Source: Sphaeramia orbicularis
Lineage: Eukaryota; Chordata; Actinopteri; Kurtiformes; Apogonidae
NCBI RefSeq assembly: GCF_902148855.1
Contig: NC_043973.1
Location: forward strand, 54,337,932 to 54,401,931
DNA: 64,000 bases
Direction of reading: 5' to 3'
Shown here: one piece after another, positions 50,728 to 63,944 of the stretch
How the letters are laid out: the number at the start of each line of letters is the position of its first letter
Position numbering within the stretch: position 1 is the stretch's first letter
Notes under the pieces: model-generated
Seen by the model: only the letters and a program-made list of their open reading frames with translations
Databases searched by the model: none
What the model was told of the DNA's origin: nothing
Translations under genes and position numbers: made by a program

Positions 50728-51794
50728 CAGGGGTGTCCAAACTTTTTTTAAAGAGGGCCAGATCTGATAATGTGGACATTGCCAGGGGCCAGTGGTCCCT
50801 TCGGACATTTTTTAAACAGTAAAAATTACATGTAAATGCGCTGTTCTACAACAATTTTATTTTCACTGTCACAATATCATTTTTTTAAAATGGCAATGTA
50901 AACAAATCTGAGCCACTCAGGTGTGAACAAATTAAAAACAAAAACAAAAAAAAACAATTCTGTCTTCCTTTCACATCTGGAGTCAGATAACATAGAACAA
51001 ACTGTATAGAGTATCTTAAACTTCCAAGTTGATAAAAATCTTAACCCCACATTCATTTTAAACATGACTTATATGAGTAATCATTACTCATATTTTACTC
51101 AGTAATGTAAAGTCTGTTAACGTTTAAGATGAAAACATATGACTCTTACTGTTGTCTTTCACAAAATCATTTAGAAAGTAATATTTGTGTCACATCTACA
51201 AGTACACAACACCAGCAGTTATAGGCAACTAACCTGGCAACTTGGTAGCCTGCCTTGGTGGTGAATTCACTGAACTCACAGGTTTACATGAAGAGTCACT
51301 GTTGTGAATTTAAAGCAGCTTGAATTTGCTTCACTTTTTCAGAACGCTCACTCCCTGCTAGCTTGTCGTATGCATTAGCATGTTTTGTCTGCTAGTGTCT
51401 CTTTACATTGAATTCCTTAAACAAGGCAACAATCTCTTGACAAATTAGGCAAACACAATCGCCTCGATTTTCAGTGAAAAAAAAAATGTAATTCCCATCT
51501 CTCCTGGAAGCGGCGGCCCTCACTGTCAACTTTCGTTTTTTTATTTACAGGCGCCGTGGTTAGAAATTAGCGAAAAAGGTTCACGGCGAGGTCACAGAGC
51601 CAGATAGAGTTAGAGTAGTGCTGCCACCATGAGGTGAAAGGAGAAACTGCATTTTGAACCTTTTATGATTCATGTACTCGGTTCAACAGTTCAAGCGGGC
51701 CATAAATAATACATTCTAAAACCCAAGCTGTGGGCCGTATAAAATCTGACCGCGGGCCGTGATTGGCCCCCGGGCCGGACTTTGGACATGCCTG
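50728..51794. mobile_element. Non-autonomous hAT element inserted in the LINE, 8-bp target duplication
   Basis: CAGGGGTGTCCAAACTTT at the left and GGACTTTGGACATGCCTG at the right are imperfect terminal inverted repeats. The direct repeat CCATAGAC lies immediately outside on both sides (50720-50727 and 51795-51802). I see no transposase. It interrupts the LINE reading between PIPQTPYP and the RT core, so it is younger than the LINE. Confidence 0.9.
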
Positions 51795-52525
51795 CCATAG
51801 ACCCTAGCTGCTACAGGCCGGTGGACGGATCGGAGTGGACGATGGAGCTCTGTCCCACCTGGAGTCCCCTGGGAGCTGTGTTTGGGTCCTGTTGCTGGAC
51901 CTGAGCAGTGCTTTGAACACCATCAGGCTGGACATCCTGAAGGACAGGCTGGGGGGGGTCAGGGATGGACCACCCTCAACAGGTTCTACAGAGGACTTAT
52001 TCAGGACTTTGTGGACTGGTGCCAATGAAACCACCTCCTGATCAATGCCAGTAAGACCAAGGAGCTGGTTGTGGACTATGGTCGCCCCCCCACCCCCCCA
52101 TCACCAGTGAACATCCAGGGAAGAAATATTGAGATAGTGCCATTTTCTCATCTTCTCAGTACCTGGATGTCAATCTGAACCATAAACTGGACTGACAACA
52201 CCACTGCACTTTATAAAGAGGTCAGAGCAGACTGTACCTGCTGAGGTCCTCTGGGGTGGGGGGGTCCACTCCTGAGGACCTTCTATGACTCTGTTATGAC
52301 CATCTTCTAGAGTGTGGTCTGCTGGGGGGAGGAGCATCACAGCAGCTGACAGGAAGAGGCTGGACAGACTGATAAAGAAGGACAGCTCTGTCCTGGGATG
52401 TCCTCTGGATCCTGTGGCAGGACAGGTGGGACAGGTGTGCCCTTGTGCAGCTGTCAGGATCCACAACAGAAATGGATCCAAACCCTCTGTCCAATAAAGC
52501 GTCCTCATCTGTCTAATGTGAACAC

Positions 52526-52528
<3 letters not shown>

Positions 52529-52613
<85 letters not shown>
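52529..52613. repeat. (TA)n microsatellite
   Basis: About 42 uninterrupted TA units, within the LINE 3' UTR. Confidence 0.97.
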
Positions 52614-52619
<6 letters not shown>

Positions 52620-53166
52620 CTGTATGTGTAGGTGGATGTATGAGTGTGTCCTATGTCCAACCTGTGGCAGGTTCAGCATGTGCACACATGGAAACAGGAT
52701 TTACAGCGGTTTGCATTTGTCTGTAGTTTTCAGTTTGCTCTTTTTTACTCTTGTGTCCTTTGTTTGTGCTTCACTATTACTGCTGGAAATCTGGAATGTC
52801 CCCTTGGGACTAAGACAGGAAGATCTCATCTCATCTCATCTCATCTTATCTTACGGATCCGATCCGATCCGATGTGTGTATTTATGACCAGATTGATACT
52901 GGTCTGAGCCAGGTTCTGGTTCTCATTCTGGGTCACAGTCTTTTTCTGGGGCAGGGTTTTATTCTGGTTCTGGCTCTCTTTCTGTGTCTGGTTCTGGTTC
53001 TAATTCTGGTTCTGGTTCTTATTCTGGTAAACCTGTTCAGACTCAGTATTCTTCTGTAACACAATAATCAGTCCATCAGTGATTTCATGTTGTCGTTTAA
53101 TGGAAGACATGAACACGTATGTTAATGACAGGAGATCGTTGGCCAATCAGGAGGCAGTGCTCATGG

Positions 53167-56100
53167 TCACACGGGCATCTGCAGCTGCGAGTACTCGTCC
53201 TGCCCTTCCTTCTCATCCAGATGAGGTTCGGCGTCGTCGGCATCCAGCTGCGGGTCAAAGGTCATAAAGAACACGTCACCTTAACTGTCTGATGTATCTG
53301 TCACCCCTGGCAACCGCTAGAGTAAGCCCCGCCCCCCTGGCAACCGCTAGAGCAAGCCCCGCCCCTTGTCCCCAGGAGTGGAACTCACGCTCTGCAGCTC
53401 TCTGCGGCTGAACAGACGGGGCAGCAGCAGCATCCTGACGGGGATGGTCAGCAGCAGCACGAAGGGGAAGGCCAGTGCTGCTGCTGTCGCCATGACAACC
53501 CACAGCAGAGACAGACAGGTGAGCTGAACCACGGTGTACAGGTGCATCCTCAGAGTCCGCACCTGACAGACAGACAAACGGGTCAGAGAGAGGATGCTCA
53601 AGTTCAAGCTAAAAGCCATTTGGAGCTGACGTCACCATGGCAACACCAAAGCATCAGCCATGTTGTCCCTGTGTTGGTGGTCGTTGTTGAATGTGGACAA
53701 ACTTCAGAAGGTGGAGACGGCGGACAAATGAGGACAGAATAAGGACAGAATGAAAACAAAGCCACCTGGGCTTAAAATGAGACCAGGACTGTCCTGAAGG
53801 ACTGTTTCTTATCCTTAACCAATCAGAACAAAAACAGTCAGAACCATCCATTTAGACAGTGGTTCCTCCTCGAGAGGCGGGGTCTGACCCCCCCCTTAAC
53901 CCTGTATCTGCTCATGTCAGTGGAGGAGGCATGGTCCACTCCAGGTGGTCTACTCCAGGTTCAAGGTGTTTTCGTTCCTCCTGGTGGTTCTGTGGGTGTG
54001 GTTTATCCCAGCTCTAACTGGATCTAAGGCTCATCACTGAACTACTGTTGTCACGTAACTATATAAATACAATTTAAATGATTGATTAATACAAATCTAA
54101 TTCAATTTAACTAAATGAATCCAGTCCGAACGCTGGTCGAATGCTTCAGCAGGTCTTTGGTGTCTGACCCTACACATGTGTGCAGGATGGATGCATGTGT
54201 GTCTGTCAGTTCTGGACTGAACAGGATCTGGACCTGGATCTGGCCCTTCCTTTGCATTCATGGATCCTATTTAGGTAGTGATAATGACCATCAAGTGAGG
54301 GGCAGGGCTAACCTTGCGTACATAGTTGTGGTCTGGGTGGTACTTGGGGGGCATCAGCAGCAGGATGAGGCGGTCCGTCAGCTGGATCCCGTTCAGAGAC
54401 ATCACACCCATGTACAGGAAGATCCCGAAGAGGACAGCCAGAGGGATCTGACGTAGGACGTCCCCGATGACGATGGACAGGCCTGAGGACCAATCGGACA
54501 ACAGGAAGCAGTTAATTTGGTCAGACATCAGTGTCCTGATGGTCATGAAAACACCAAACAAGATGCATGTTGTACCGACTAGAAGGGCCACCAGGAACCC
54601 TGTCACCCTTTGCTCCTTTACTTCCTGGATACGAGGCTTGTCTCCAGGGGCGACGGCTTTGCTCATGACGGTGAGGGCGTTGGTGTGCGTGACCGAGCGA
54701 ACGGTGGCAGCAGATAACCACGGCAACCCGAACAGAGCCGAGACTCCGCCCACCACCACGATGATGAGTAGGTCCAGATGGAATCCAGTTCCCTTGACCA
54801 GCATGCGCTCCTTTTTACTGACGATCAGCCTGGCAGACAGACCAGAGGGCAAACACATCAAGCCGACATCACTTGGTCGAACCTGAAGCACAACAGAAGG
54901 TCTGTGTCGTACGCTGTGATCTGGGACTCCATGAAGACCAGGATGAAGACCAGAATTGCCGGCAGGACGCTGGCGGCCATCATCCAAACAGGAAACTGTC
55001 CGTCTGAGCCCAGAGGAGAAATCAGCCAACCACGTTTGTCTGGACTGGACACAGAGAAGCCACTGGGCACGCTCAGTTTCTGTGGGCCAATCAGACAGGA
55101 GGACATGGCTTAGAGGGTCTGATCCACTGAGCACCTGTTGGGACCTTCAGGGGAGTCTCACCTGGGTGTAGGTGTCCTCCACACTGTAGTCCACCAGCAC
55201 CATGATCAGGATCGCTATAGGAACGCCAAAGTCTCCAATGATCCGCCGGAGCTGCACCAACCAAAACAGAACCAAGTAAGAGTCGCAACAAGACGCAAAA
55301 AAATGACCATGACCTGAAAGACGAAAACAACAGAAGAGATGAGATCCAAGATGTACCCTCTGTACCCTCAGGACCCCCTGTACATCCTGTACCTGTACAC
55401 GCTGTACCTGTACCCCCTGTACACCCTGTATCCCCTGTATCCCCTGTACCCCTTGTGCACCCTGTACCTGTACCCCCTGTACCCCTTGTACACCCTGTAC
55501 CTGTACCCCCTGTACCCCTTGTACCCCCTGTACCTGTGAGTTTGTACTGACCCTTCCAGGGAAGAAGGAGCTGTTCTTAAACTTGCGAAGGTAAAAGGCG
55601 ATGAAATACGTTCCTGACATGAGAACCAGTGACAGCAGGGCAGTGTTTGGTTCTCCTAAAACCTTCTCAGAATCTGCTGCCACTGCGCTGTAGTTACAGA
55701 AAGGTGGAAGCTCTGTGTTGTTTCCCCGGTAACAATTTTGGAGAGGATGTTCTTGAAAGATCTGGAAAAGATCAAGATTAACATTCAGTGGTGGGGTGGT
55801 GGTGGTGGCGTGTGTGTGGGGGGTTCCTGTCTCAGATCATGCCTGACCTCAGACCTCTGGACTCACCTTGGCCAGTTTGTTAAAGGTCTCATAGATGAAG
55901 ATGAGGGAGATGAGGAAGGAGAAGATCTCCTGAGTGAACCGGGACACAAAGCGAACCAGGATGCTGCCCTCGAAGGCCACGGTGAGCAGAACGATGAGCA
56001 CTAACCAGAACCCGATCCAGACCCGGCCCGTCAGGTACTCGATCCCGTTCACTTTACAGAACTGACAAGAACCACAATCAGACACAAACCTGACAGAAGT

Positions 56101-59100
56101 GATCAGACACAGCCATTAAGTTCAGGTAGAGGAGGATCCCATCACCACCTCAGTGTCAGTGTTTACTTTATGGGATCTTTGAAAGCATCATGTAGGAACT
56201 GTGGGTGTTCAGGTGGCTCTGCTGAGGACCACCTGCTTTCACACACTGTTAAATGTAACACACAGGACATGAAGGTCTAAAGCCTGTGTGGTGTTCCTCA
56301 GGTGGGTCCAGGTGAGCTCACAGTGTAGAAGGCCTCTTCAAACACCAGCAGCGGTCCAGAGAAGCCGATCACCAGCAGTGGCTGAGCACCCAGCACGCTG
56401 AACACCACACCCTGCATCGCCGTGGCAACAATCAGCTCCGACACACCGATCAGACCCTCGGTTTTCTCACCTGGAGATGACAGCAGTGAAGATCAGGTTC
56501 AGTGTCCAGTACATGAGGTGATGTCTTTTCAACAGTTTAACCCTTAAAGACCCAAACGTCCACCTTTAACCCTTAAAGACCTAAACGTCCACCTTTAACC
56601 CAAATGTCCACCTTTAACGCTTAAAGACCCAAACGTCTGCCTTTAACCCTTAAAGACCCAAACGTCTGCCTTTAACCTTTAAAGAACCAAAAGTCCACCT
56701 TTAACCTTAAAGACCCAAATGTCCTCCTTTAATCTAAACCGTCTACTGATCTAAACTGTTTAATTCCTGTTGATCCACTAATCCTATCAATCCATGTCAA
56801 TAATTGGTGTAAAATACAGTTCTTCATCTTTTCTTGGTCATCAGATTTGACCATATCTGGACGTTCAGAGGCTCCATAGTTACCGTGGAAACATCGTCAT
56901 CTTCTACAACATTGATTCACCAGTAAAACCCATGGAGTTGAATCAATGACAGTGGATAAAATGAACAAAAATGGGAAAAAAAATAATAGGAAAATTAATT
57001 AATTATATTATATTATATTGTATTATATTATATTATATTATATTATATTATATTATATTATATTATATTATATTATATTATATTAATAATAATAATTAAT
57101 AGGGATGCACCAATACCACTTTTTTCTGGATGGAGTACAAGTACGAGTACTTACATTTGAGTACTTGCCGATACTGAGTACCGATACTAGTACTTAATAA
57201 TCCCATTCCAGTTCTTAGTTCCTTTTGTAAATGTGCTTTATTGTCGTTGTCATTAGTCTGACTGGAACAAAGTGCTGCTACTGACATTTAATGTGTTGGA
57301 ATGAGCGTTTCTCAATTAATCCACCAGGGGGCGCTGCTCTGAATTAACCATACTGGACAAATACCACGAAGAAGAGGAAAGTTTTATGAGAAGAAGAAGA
57401 AGAAAGTCAGTAATAACAAACATGGAGACGACAGAGGTAACACTAATGTGATACTAATGTTGCAGTGTTTTCACTGGTAAGGTTTAAAAGCTTAGCTTCA
57501 GCAGGTAGAGAAAAGAGAAATGAGTGATAAGTTTCGTTTTCACTTCCGCTGGCGGGGGTCTGCACCGCTCCGTACTCCCGCTGGTATTCTCAATCTGGGT
57601 ACGCATCCGCCAGCACCTGGAAAACAGATGGAATGTACGCAGAGGACAGACAGAACGCTGCGTCCGTATCTGTCTGTGTCTGAAACGTTACTTGCAGTCA
57701 GCGTTAATTTTATCACTGTCATTTAGTTTGAAAAATCTCCACACTCTTCACACTCCCCATTCATTATTCCACCGCCTCATACCTGCTGCACTGAACTGTG
57801 AATGTCACACGGCCGTAAGTGGTATCGGTGCATTTGTATCGGATATCTTTTATGAGTATGAATACGAGTACACACACTGAGTATCGGAGCCATCCCTAAT
57901 AAATAATAATGTGAAAAAAGAAGCAAATAATAGATTAAGATGAATTTTAAAAACAACATGAAATCAGCAACAAAAAACAGCCAAAGTAATGAATAAAAGG
58001 AAGAAAAATTAATAGAAAATCAACAAAGTAATGAGTGAAGAAAAAAAAAAAAAAAGTAAAAAAAAAAAAAAAACAAACAAAACTGATAAAATAATAAATA
58101 AAATCAAACAAAACGAGCTTGTAGATGTGTGTTTTTATGTTCAGATAATGACAGATTTGACTGTTTTGATATAATAACCTTTGAATTTTAATGAACATCT
58201 ACATGATCAGTGAATTAAATATAGAAAATACAGGATTTACACTGAAAAATACAAAATACAGAGGATCATATTAGAATAAATGAAGGTTAAAAATAGAGAA
58301 ACATTCCAATGGAAACTGATGTAAAAGTAGCTGTGGGTCTTTAAGGGTTAGACATAAACACAAAACGGAACATTTACAGTCAGTGTCAGGTGTAAAAGGG
58401 TCCAGAACTAGAGGAACAACAGGAACCGGTCCCTTTACAGTTGATCTAGAATTAGACTGAAGTGAGTGATTGGAGGATCCTAATGGGGTTCTGTTCATCT
58501 ACGGTCTGAGATGATCCAGTTCAGTCCAGAACCACAGAAGGACGGAACGGCAGGAAGAAGGAACGAAAAGCAACGTCCAAGTTAAGAACCACCACCAATG
58601 AAGATGATTCCAAGTAGAACATCCACAGGTTGTAGCTGTTTATCGATCATCCCAACACTGAGTCGGACACATATGATTGACAGGACTGTTGAAAGTTTAG
58701 TTTGTCCTCTAGAAATGAACAGACGGCTTTATTTGTCTGTCTGTTCTACACATACAACCAGAAAATACAGGAAATCTGGGCCCAGCCTTAAATAGACACA
58801 CAACAAACCCAACTGAAAGGGTCAAAGGTTAAAGTCAGTACGTAGTTTGACCTCTGACCCCATGACAAGAACAAGCACAAACCATTGAAACATCTGGAAT
58901 GTTTTGGATCAAACCTGGAATCAAAGATGAGAAAGTGAACAAAAGGATTAAAGGCATGATCAGGTCAAAGGTCACAGTAAATAAGAGCTGTTTGTTTAGA
59001 GGAGCTGTTTTTACTGCGTATGGGGTCAGACGTCACACTAAACACTGAGTTTAACCTTTAACCCTTTTAGTTCGGTTTGCTTATTTTTTTTAAGGTGGGG

Positions 59101-59214
59101 CACATTTAGTCTATTTTCTTATATTTGAAGAAAAAATACTGAGACATAAATCTGTTCATTTAAACACTGCAAAAACAACTAATGTAAAGGACCAAAAAAA
59201 ACTTTAAACACTAA

Positions 59215-59274
<60 letters not shown>

Positions 59275-62200
59275 TATATATATGTGTGTGTGTATTTATG
59301 TATGTGTGTGTGTGTGTGTGTCATTTTGTTTAGAAGTCGAGGTTCTATTGCTGTTCTATTTGTACTATACATTATAAACTACATCTTCTTAATTTTCTAA
59401 TTTTCAAAAACATTTAAAATTAAAAATCTTAAAAGTGAAAATAAAATAATATTTGAAACATGAAATCATTCGGGTTTTTTTCTTTTTTTGGACCTAAATA
59501 TAATATGAATGACATCCTAAAAGTGTCATAAAAACCCATCGATTTGAACAGGGGTAATTTTGGACCCATTTTTAGGGTTAGGGGTTATGGGTTAGGGGTT
59601 AGGGCTATGGGCTATGGGTCATGGGTTATGGGTTTAGGGTTAGGGGTTATGGGTTAGGGATTAGGGGTTAGGGGTTATGGGTTATGAGTTTAGCGTTATG
59701 GGTTATGAGTTTAGGGGTTATGGGTTAGGGATTAGGGGTTAGGGGTTATGAGTTATGAGTTTAGGGTTAGGGGTTATGAGTTTAGGGGTTATGGGTTAGG
59801 GATTAGGGGTTAGGGGTTATGAGTTATGAGTTTAGGGTTAGGGGTTATGGGTTATGAGTTTAGGGTTAGGGGTTATGAGTTAGGGGTTATGGGTTAGGGA
59901 TTAGGGGTTAGGGGTTATGAGTTATGAGTTTAGGGTTAGGGGTTATGGGTTATGAGTTTAGGGTTAGGGGTTATGGGTTTAGGGTTAGGGGTTATGGGTT
60001 ATGAGTTTAGGGTTAGGGGTTATGGGTTATGAGTTTAGGGTTAGGGGTTATGGGTTAGGGGTTTAGGATTAGGGTTATGGGTTTAGGGTTATGGGTGGGA
60101 GATGTGAACCCTCAAAGGGTTAAATTAATGTTGTATTAAATTCTGTTTTGATTTGTTCCAACACATTTGATAGAAGTCACCACTGCCTGAGGTGTAGATC
60201 AATGAGTTAGATCTTAAGTTTAGAAGATGATTAATTTGGGTTAATGTTATGTTCCAGTGAGCTCATTTCAGGGCACTGGGGGTTAGCCACATCCAGTAGG
60301 TGTGTTGAACAGATAAACAGGAGAGTGAAAGCTTCAGGCTAATGGTTTTAGTGTGCACCTCACCCAGAAGTCCTCCAAAAGTGATGGCTGGAGACAGAGC
60401 AGCGAAGTAGATGAAGATGATGGCCGCCATGCACTGAGCGTTCAGAGCATCTCTGATGTCGCTGAGATATTGTGGGTAACGGCGAGTCACATCTTTGATC
60501 AGCCCTCCGAACAGACGACCTGTACGCCTCAGAGGCTCCTCGCCGGGTTTGGACGGAACCAGGGAATCTGGAAAACATGAATATAACAGTATATGCTGAC
60601 AACATACTGGTGTACCTCCTTGGTCAGATGGACCTGAGCCCGGTGCAGGTGTCAGGTCCATCATGTGCACAGACCTTCTTCCTGGATGCTCAGCTGTTTC
60701 TCCTGCAGTTTGCTGCTCTGCTCCTCTCGTTTTCGAAGGATTTCTCTCTGGAATCGTGCGACCGAGTGCAGCAGCTCGTCTCCACCGACCTCCAGAGGAG
60801 GAAGTACCACGCTGCAGTCCAGGAAACGGTTGATTGCGGTCAGCAGGTCCTGCCGGTCATCAGCCTGGTACGCAGCCTCATGGAAGTCCTGAAGACCAAG
60901 AAAGTGAGGTCAAACGGGGGAACATGTCTACAAATGTCATCACTATCAGGACAGAGGTCACAGGGATGCAACCCTGTTGATGGCGTCGATTGTCGCAGTA
61001 ACTGTCAAATCATCGCATTTTCTGAGTGAAAGTAGAAGAAAGGAGAAGGTTTTATAAAAGTCTGAAAATCCTGACGCAACAAGATGAAATTAATCAGTCC
61101 AGTGTAAGTGATCATAGAAAAATAATACTAATACACAAATCCACCAGGACCAGGACTTCTATTGGGTCCGTCCATGATCAAAAATCAGCTGAAAATAGAA
61201 CAGTTGTGTTTTGGTTCCTTTAAACGGAGGTGTTTGTATCAACAGACAAAGCCAGTTACCACCATTAATTCTTCAGTGGTCATTACTGGGGGAGGTGGAG
61301 GGGTGGAGTCCAGGACCTGTAGCACCACCTGCTGTCAGATGAAAGTAGAGGAGGCCAACCTTGTCTGACATGAGCGTGGAGATGGAGCGTCCAATCTGAT
61401 GGTAGTCAATGTTGGCGGTGGGCGGGCCCAGCAGGAGGAACAGGAACCTGACGGGGACGGGAACTTCCAGCACCGACTCCAGTAGGACGGCCTCTTGCAG
61501 CCGCACGAAGGCCATGGACGGCTGTTCCAGGAAGCTCACGCTGCCTGCACACGGGCGGGTCACACGCATCCACAATTAACATGCTGTGTTTTCATTGAAT
61601 GTTGTTACCGTGGTTACAAAGACAAGATGCCCAATAGTGTCCACCCAGTCAGACCCCATTGGAGGTCTGACCCAGACATACCATGTCCCAGGTCCAGCTG
61701 GAGCCAGACCCTAACCCTAAACCCGACAGGAAGTCCAACAGTTTGTGCTGAACGTGGAATTTGTGCCTGTTTTTTTTTTTTTTATTCCATTTCATGCACT
61801 TTGAAAAACCTCTAGAATTTCCTGGATGTTTGGGATGAAATATTATCATAATAAGGTGTTCTGAGGTGTTGTTGGTCTAATGACATCCCATCATGAGGTT
61901 TGGCCCACGTGTACTAAACACCCACTGGAACATACCACTGACATGAGACGATGCAGAGACGACGCCCTCGAAGACCAGTGAAGAACATTCCACAGGCCAC
62001 AGTGGACAAGCTCATCCACTGGATGAGAGGACAATGTGTCCGTCTACAGGAGGACTGTGGTGGACAGCTGTCCCCCACTGTGTCCACATGAATGTCCCTG
62101 AACACTATCACGTTCTAAAACTAATCTGTACCATATCGATCATCTGATGATATTAAACATGTACAGTGTCACATGGGCCGTGTTGTTAATGGAAGAACTA

Positions 62201-63866
62201 AACTTCTAACACCAGACAAGGTCTGAAGGTCCACATGTGGACAGTCACAGGTAGTCCAGCCTAGTCACAGCCGGACCAGGGACCACACGGTGACCCGTCT
62301 TACCCACAAGGACGACAGTGGCCTCGGCTCGCTCTGGAATCTTCTCCATCAGCTTAATCTCATGTTTGGATCTGGACAGACAGGTGGGCGGGGCTTCTCT
62401 CTGAAAACACAAACCGTACCGTTAACATGACCTTGACATCAAAAACTGAACCAGACCAGACGGACAGCAGCATGTGACCTCAGAGGACTGGATCCCCCTG
62501 AGCTGATCCCTGGACTACTTCAACTTGTCAAACCTGTAAAAACTGAAACATCAATAATTGATCAGTTTGGATTCTGCTTCCGGGTCTTCACCTTGCTCGT
62601 GTCTCCATTTGCCTCTATGTGATTGGTCTGGCTGACAGAGGGCTCTGATTGGCTGCTGTGCTTGTCCGTCAGAGTGGCCATGTTGGCAGCAGAGATGTTT
62701 CTGCTGAACAGACTGTGGTCCTTCTCATCACTGGGGTGACTGAAGACACAACAAACATCACATACTGGACTTCAGACACACATGGAAAGGTTCAGACTAG
62801 AATCTATTGCTTCTTCTTCTGCGCTGGAATAAGTGACACTGGTGGACATTAGAGGAGGACCAGGTATGACAGAACCTCCACCACTTTGATGAACGGTCGT
62901 AGGGGTTCTTGTGGAGGTCTGGACTGAAGTAAACATGGGATCTTCAACCCAAAATGGAGGATTTCCTGTTGGGTTTAGGCTTCGGCTCCAACAGGCTCTT
63001 TCATGCACCTGAACCTGATGCATGTTTGGACTAAATCAGGTCAAACTCTGTCCAAACTCCTGGACAGACCTTCTCTAACTGTCTAGAGAACATCCAGTTT
63101 TATGACAGGTGTGTGGACAGACAGGTAAGTGGACATGCAGGTGAGTGGACAGATAGGTGTGTGCTGAACCTGTGTCTCAGAAGCAGGGCTTTCAGGACGT
63201 TGGCCCGGTCTTCAGCTTTGATCTGGTCTGAGATCACCATCTGATCCACCACATGATGGGCGATGCCAGGGAGAGTCCTCTGCTTCAGGTCCAGGAGTAC
63301 CACACCTACAATGGACAACCAATCGCACAACCAACCAACCACACAATGAAACACAAACAACCACCACCAGTACGTCACACATCAGGGCAGATCCACACAA
63401 AACTATACTAGAACTACAACTAGAACTATACTAGTCTGATACCCCAGACGACCACCCCGCTGATACCCCAGACGACCACCCCGCTGATACCCCAGACGAC
63501 CACCCCGCTGATACCCTAGACGACCACCCCGCTGATACCCAGACGACCACCCCACTGATACCCAAGACGACCACCCCACTGATACCCAGACGACCACCCC
63601 ACTGATACCCCAGACGACCACCCCACTGATACCCAAGACGACCACCCCACTGATACCCCAGTTTCATTTCAGACTGTGATGTTACCCTGTGAGATGGTCT
63701 TCCGAAGCTCCAGCAGCGATCTGAAGGACAGCGATGCGATGTGGGGTCGACCCCAGCGCTCCGTTTCCTCCTCCACCTCCTCCTCAAACTTTATCCATCG
63801 AGCCGTTTCCCTCCACTGGAGCTCCTGGTTCCGGTCAATCACCAGCTCATTCAGCTCCACAAACAC
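53167..63866 (-). CDS. slc4a2: Anion exchanger 2-like (SLC4A2), 3' part
   Basis: Exons from the 5' side: 63866-63686, 63305-63170, 62739-62592, 62400-62304, 61544-61360, 60888-60675, 60567-60364, 56470-56322, 56061-55867, 55761-55552, 55251-55162, 55079-54913, 54829-54576, 54482-54313, 53562-53389, 53247-53167; all phases agree. The N-terminal exons lie beyond the window. The cytosolic domain reads [20 protein letters not shown] and [15 protein letters not shown]. The membrane exchanger domain includes [58 protein letters not shown] and [12 protein letters not shown]. The loop exon has two N-glycosylation motifs (NNTE, NYSA). It exchanges chloride for bicarbonate. [12 protein letters not shown] and [15 protein letters not shown] favour AE2 over AE1. 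The tail [20 protein letters not shown] has an AE1-type LDADD. Confidence 0.92.
55365..55540. repeat. CCCCTGTACACCCTGTACCTGTA repeat
   Basis: Short CCCTGTACC units in tandem inside an slc4a2 intron; three-frame ORFs (LYPLYPLYT) are repeat products. Confidence 0.9.
56530..56745. repeat. 28-bp minisatellite in slc4a2 intron
   Basis: About seven units of TTTAACCCTTAAAGACCCAA plus ACGTCCACC. Confidence 0.88.
57000..57085. repeat. (ATATT)n microsatellite
   Basis: About 17 units of TATTA. Confidence 0.96.
57100..57898. mobile_element. Non-autonomous hAT element in slc4a2 intron
   Basis: TAGGGATGCACCAATACCAC at the left and GAGTATCGGAGCCATCCCTA at the right are the typical ends of a fish hAT group. 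Flanking ATAATTAA (57092-57099) and ATAAATAA (57899-57906) agree at 7 of 8 positions, as expected for an aged target duplication. Confidence 0.8.
59217..59320. repeat. TG/TA microsatellite
   Basis: TG run, TA run, then mixed ACACAC and TG run. Confidence 0.95.
59575..60108. repeat. Telomere-like minisatellite in slc4a2 intron
   Basis: About 530 bases of TTAGGGTTAGGGGTTATGGG units with GTTATGAGTTTAG variants. Scattered TTAGGGTTAGGG dimers occur, but the array is strongly degenerate. Confidence 0.9.
61860..62165. other. slc4a2 intron sequence, unclassified
   Basis: The stretch holds conserved-looking ACAGTGGACAAGCTCATCCA and GGACTGTGGTGGACAGCTGT motifs, possibly a repeat relic, but I recognise no family and no usable ORF. 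Confidence 0.3.
63435..63665. repeat. 27-bp minisatellite in slc4a2 intron
   Basis: About nine units of CGCTGATACCCCAGACGACC plus ACCC, ending 20 bases before the next exon. Confidence 0.93.
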
Positions 63867-63944
63867 CTGGATGGAACATGATCCAAACTCAGGTGTGGAG
63901 CTCCAACCCACACACCACAAACACCAGAAGATCTACGCATCAGC

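Larger units (their letters stand above)
50441..52850 (+). mobile_element. Truncated L2/Rex1-like LINE split by a hAT element
   Basis: Before the hAT, CTCTGGAAGACGCCCTGTAT reads LWKTPCMVPIPQ, a conserved reverse-transcriptase segment. After it come WVLLLDLSSALNTIRLDILK (RT core), then degenerate C-terminal sequence, the 3' UTR and a tail of ATCTC units at about 52825-52850. Several stops and frame changes show it is dead. A (TA)n run of about 85 bases lies in the 3' UTR. Clade assignment is from motif memory. Confidence 0.7.

Noticed and set aside
54271-55134. 287-codon minus-strand ORF as a single-exon gene
   Set aside because: It is read-through of several slc4a2 exons and introns; only the spliced segments 54829-54576 and 54482-54313 match the family.
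59575-60108. True telomere or chromosome end
   Set aside because: Array is degenerate, internal to an slc4a2 intron and followed by more exons.
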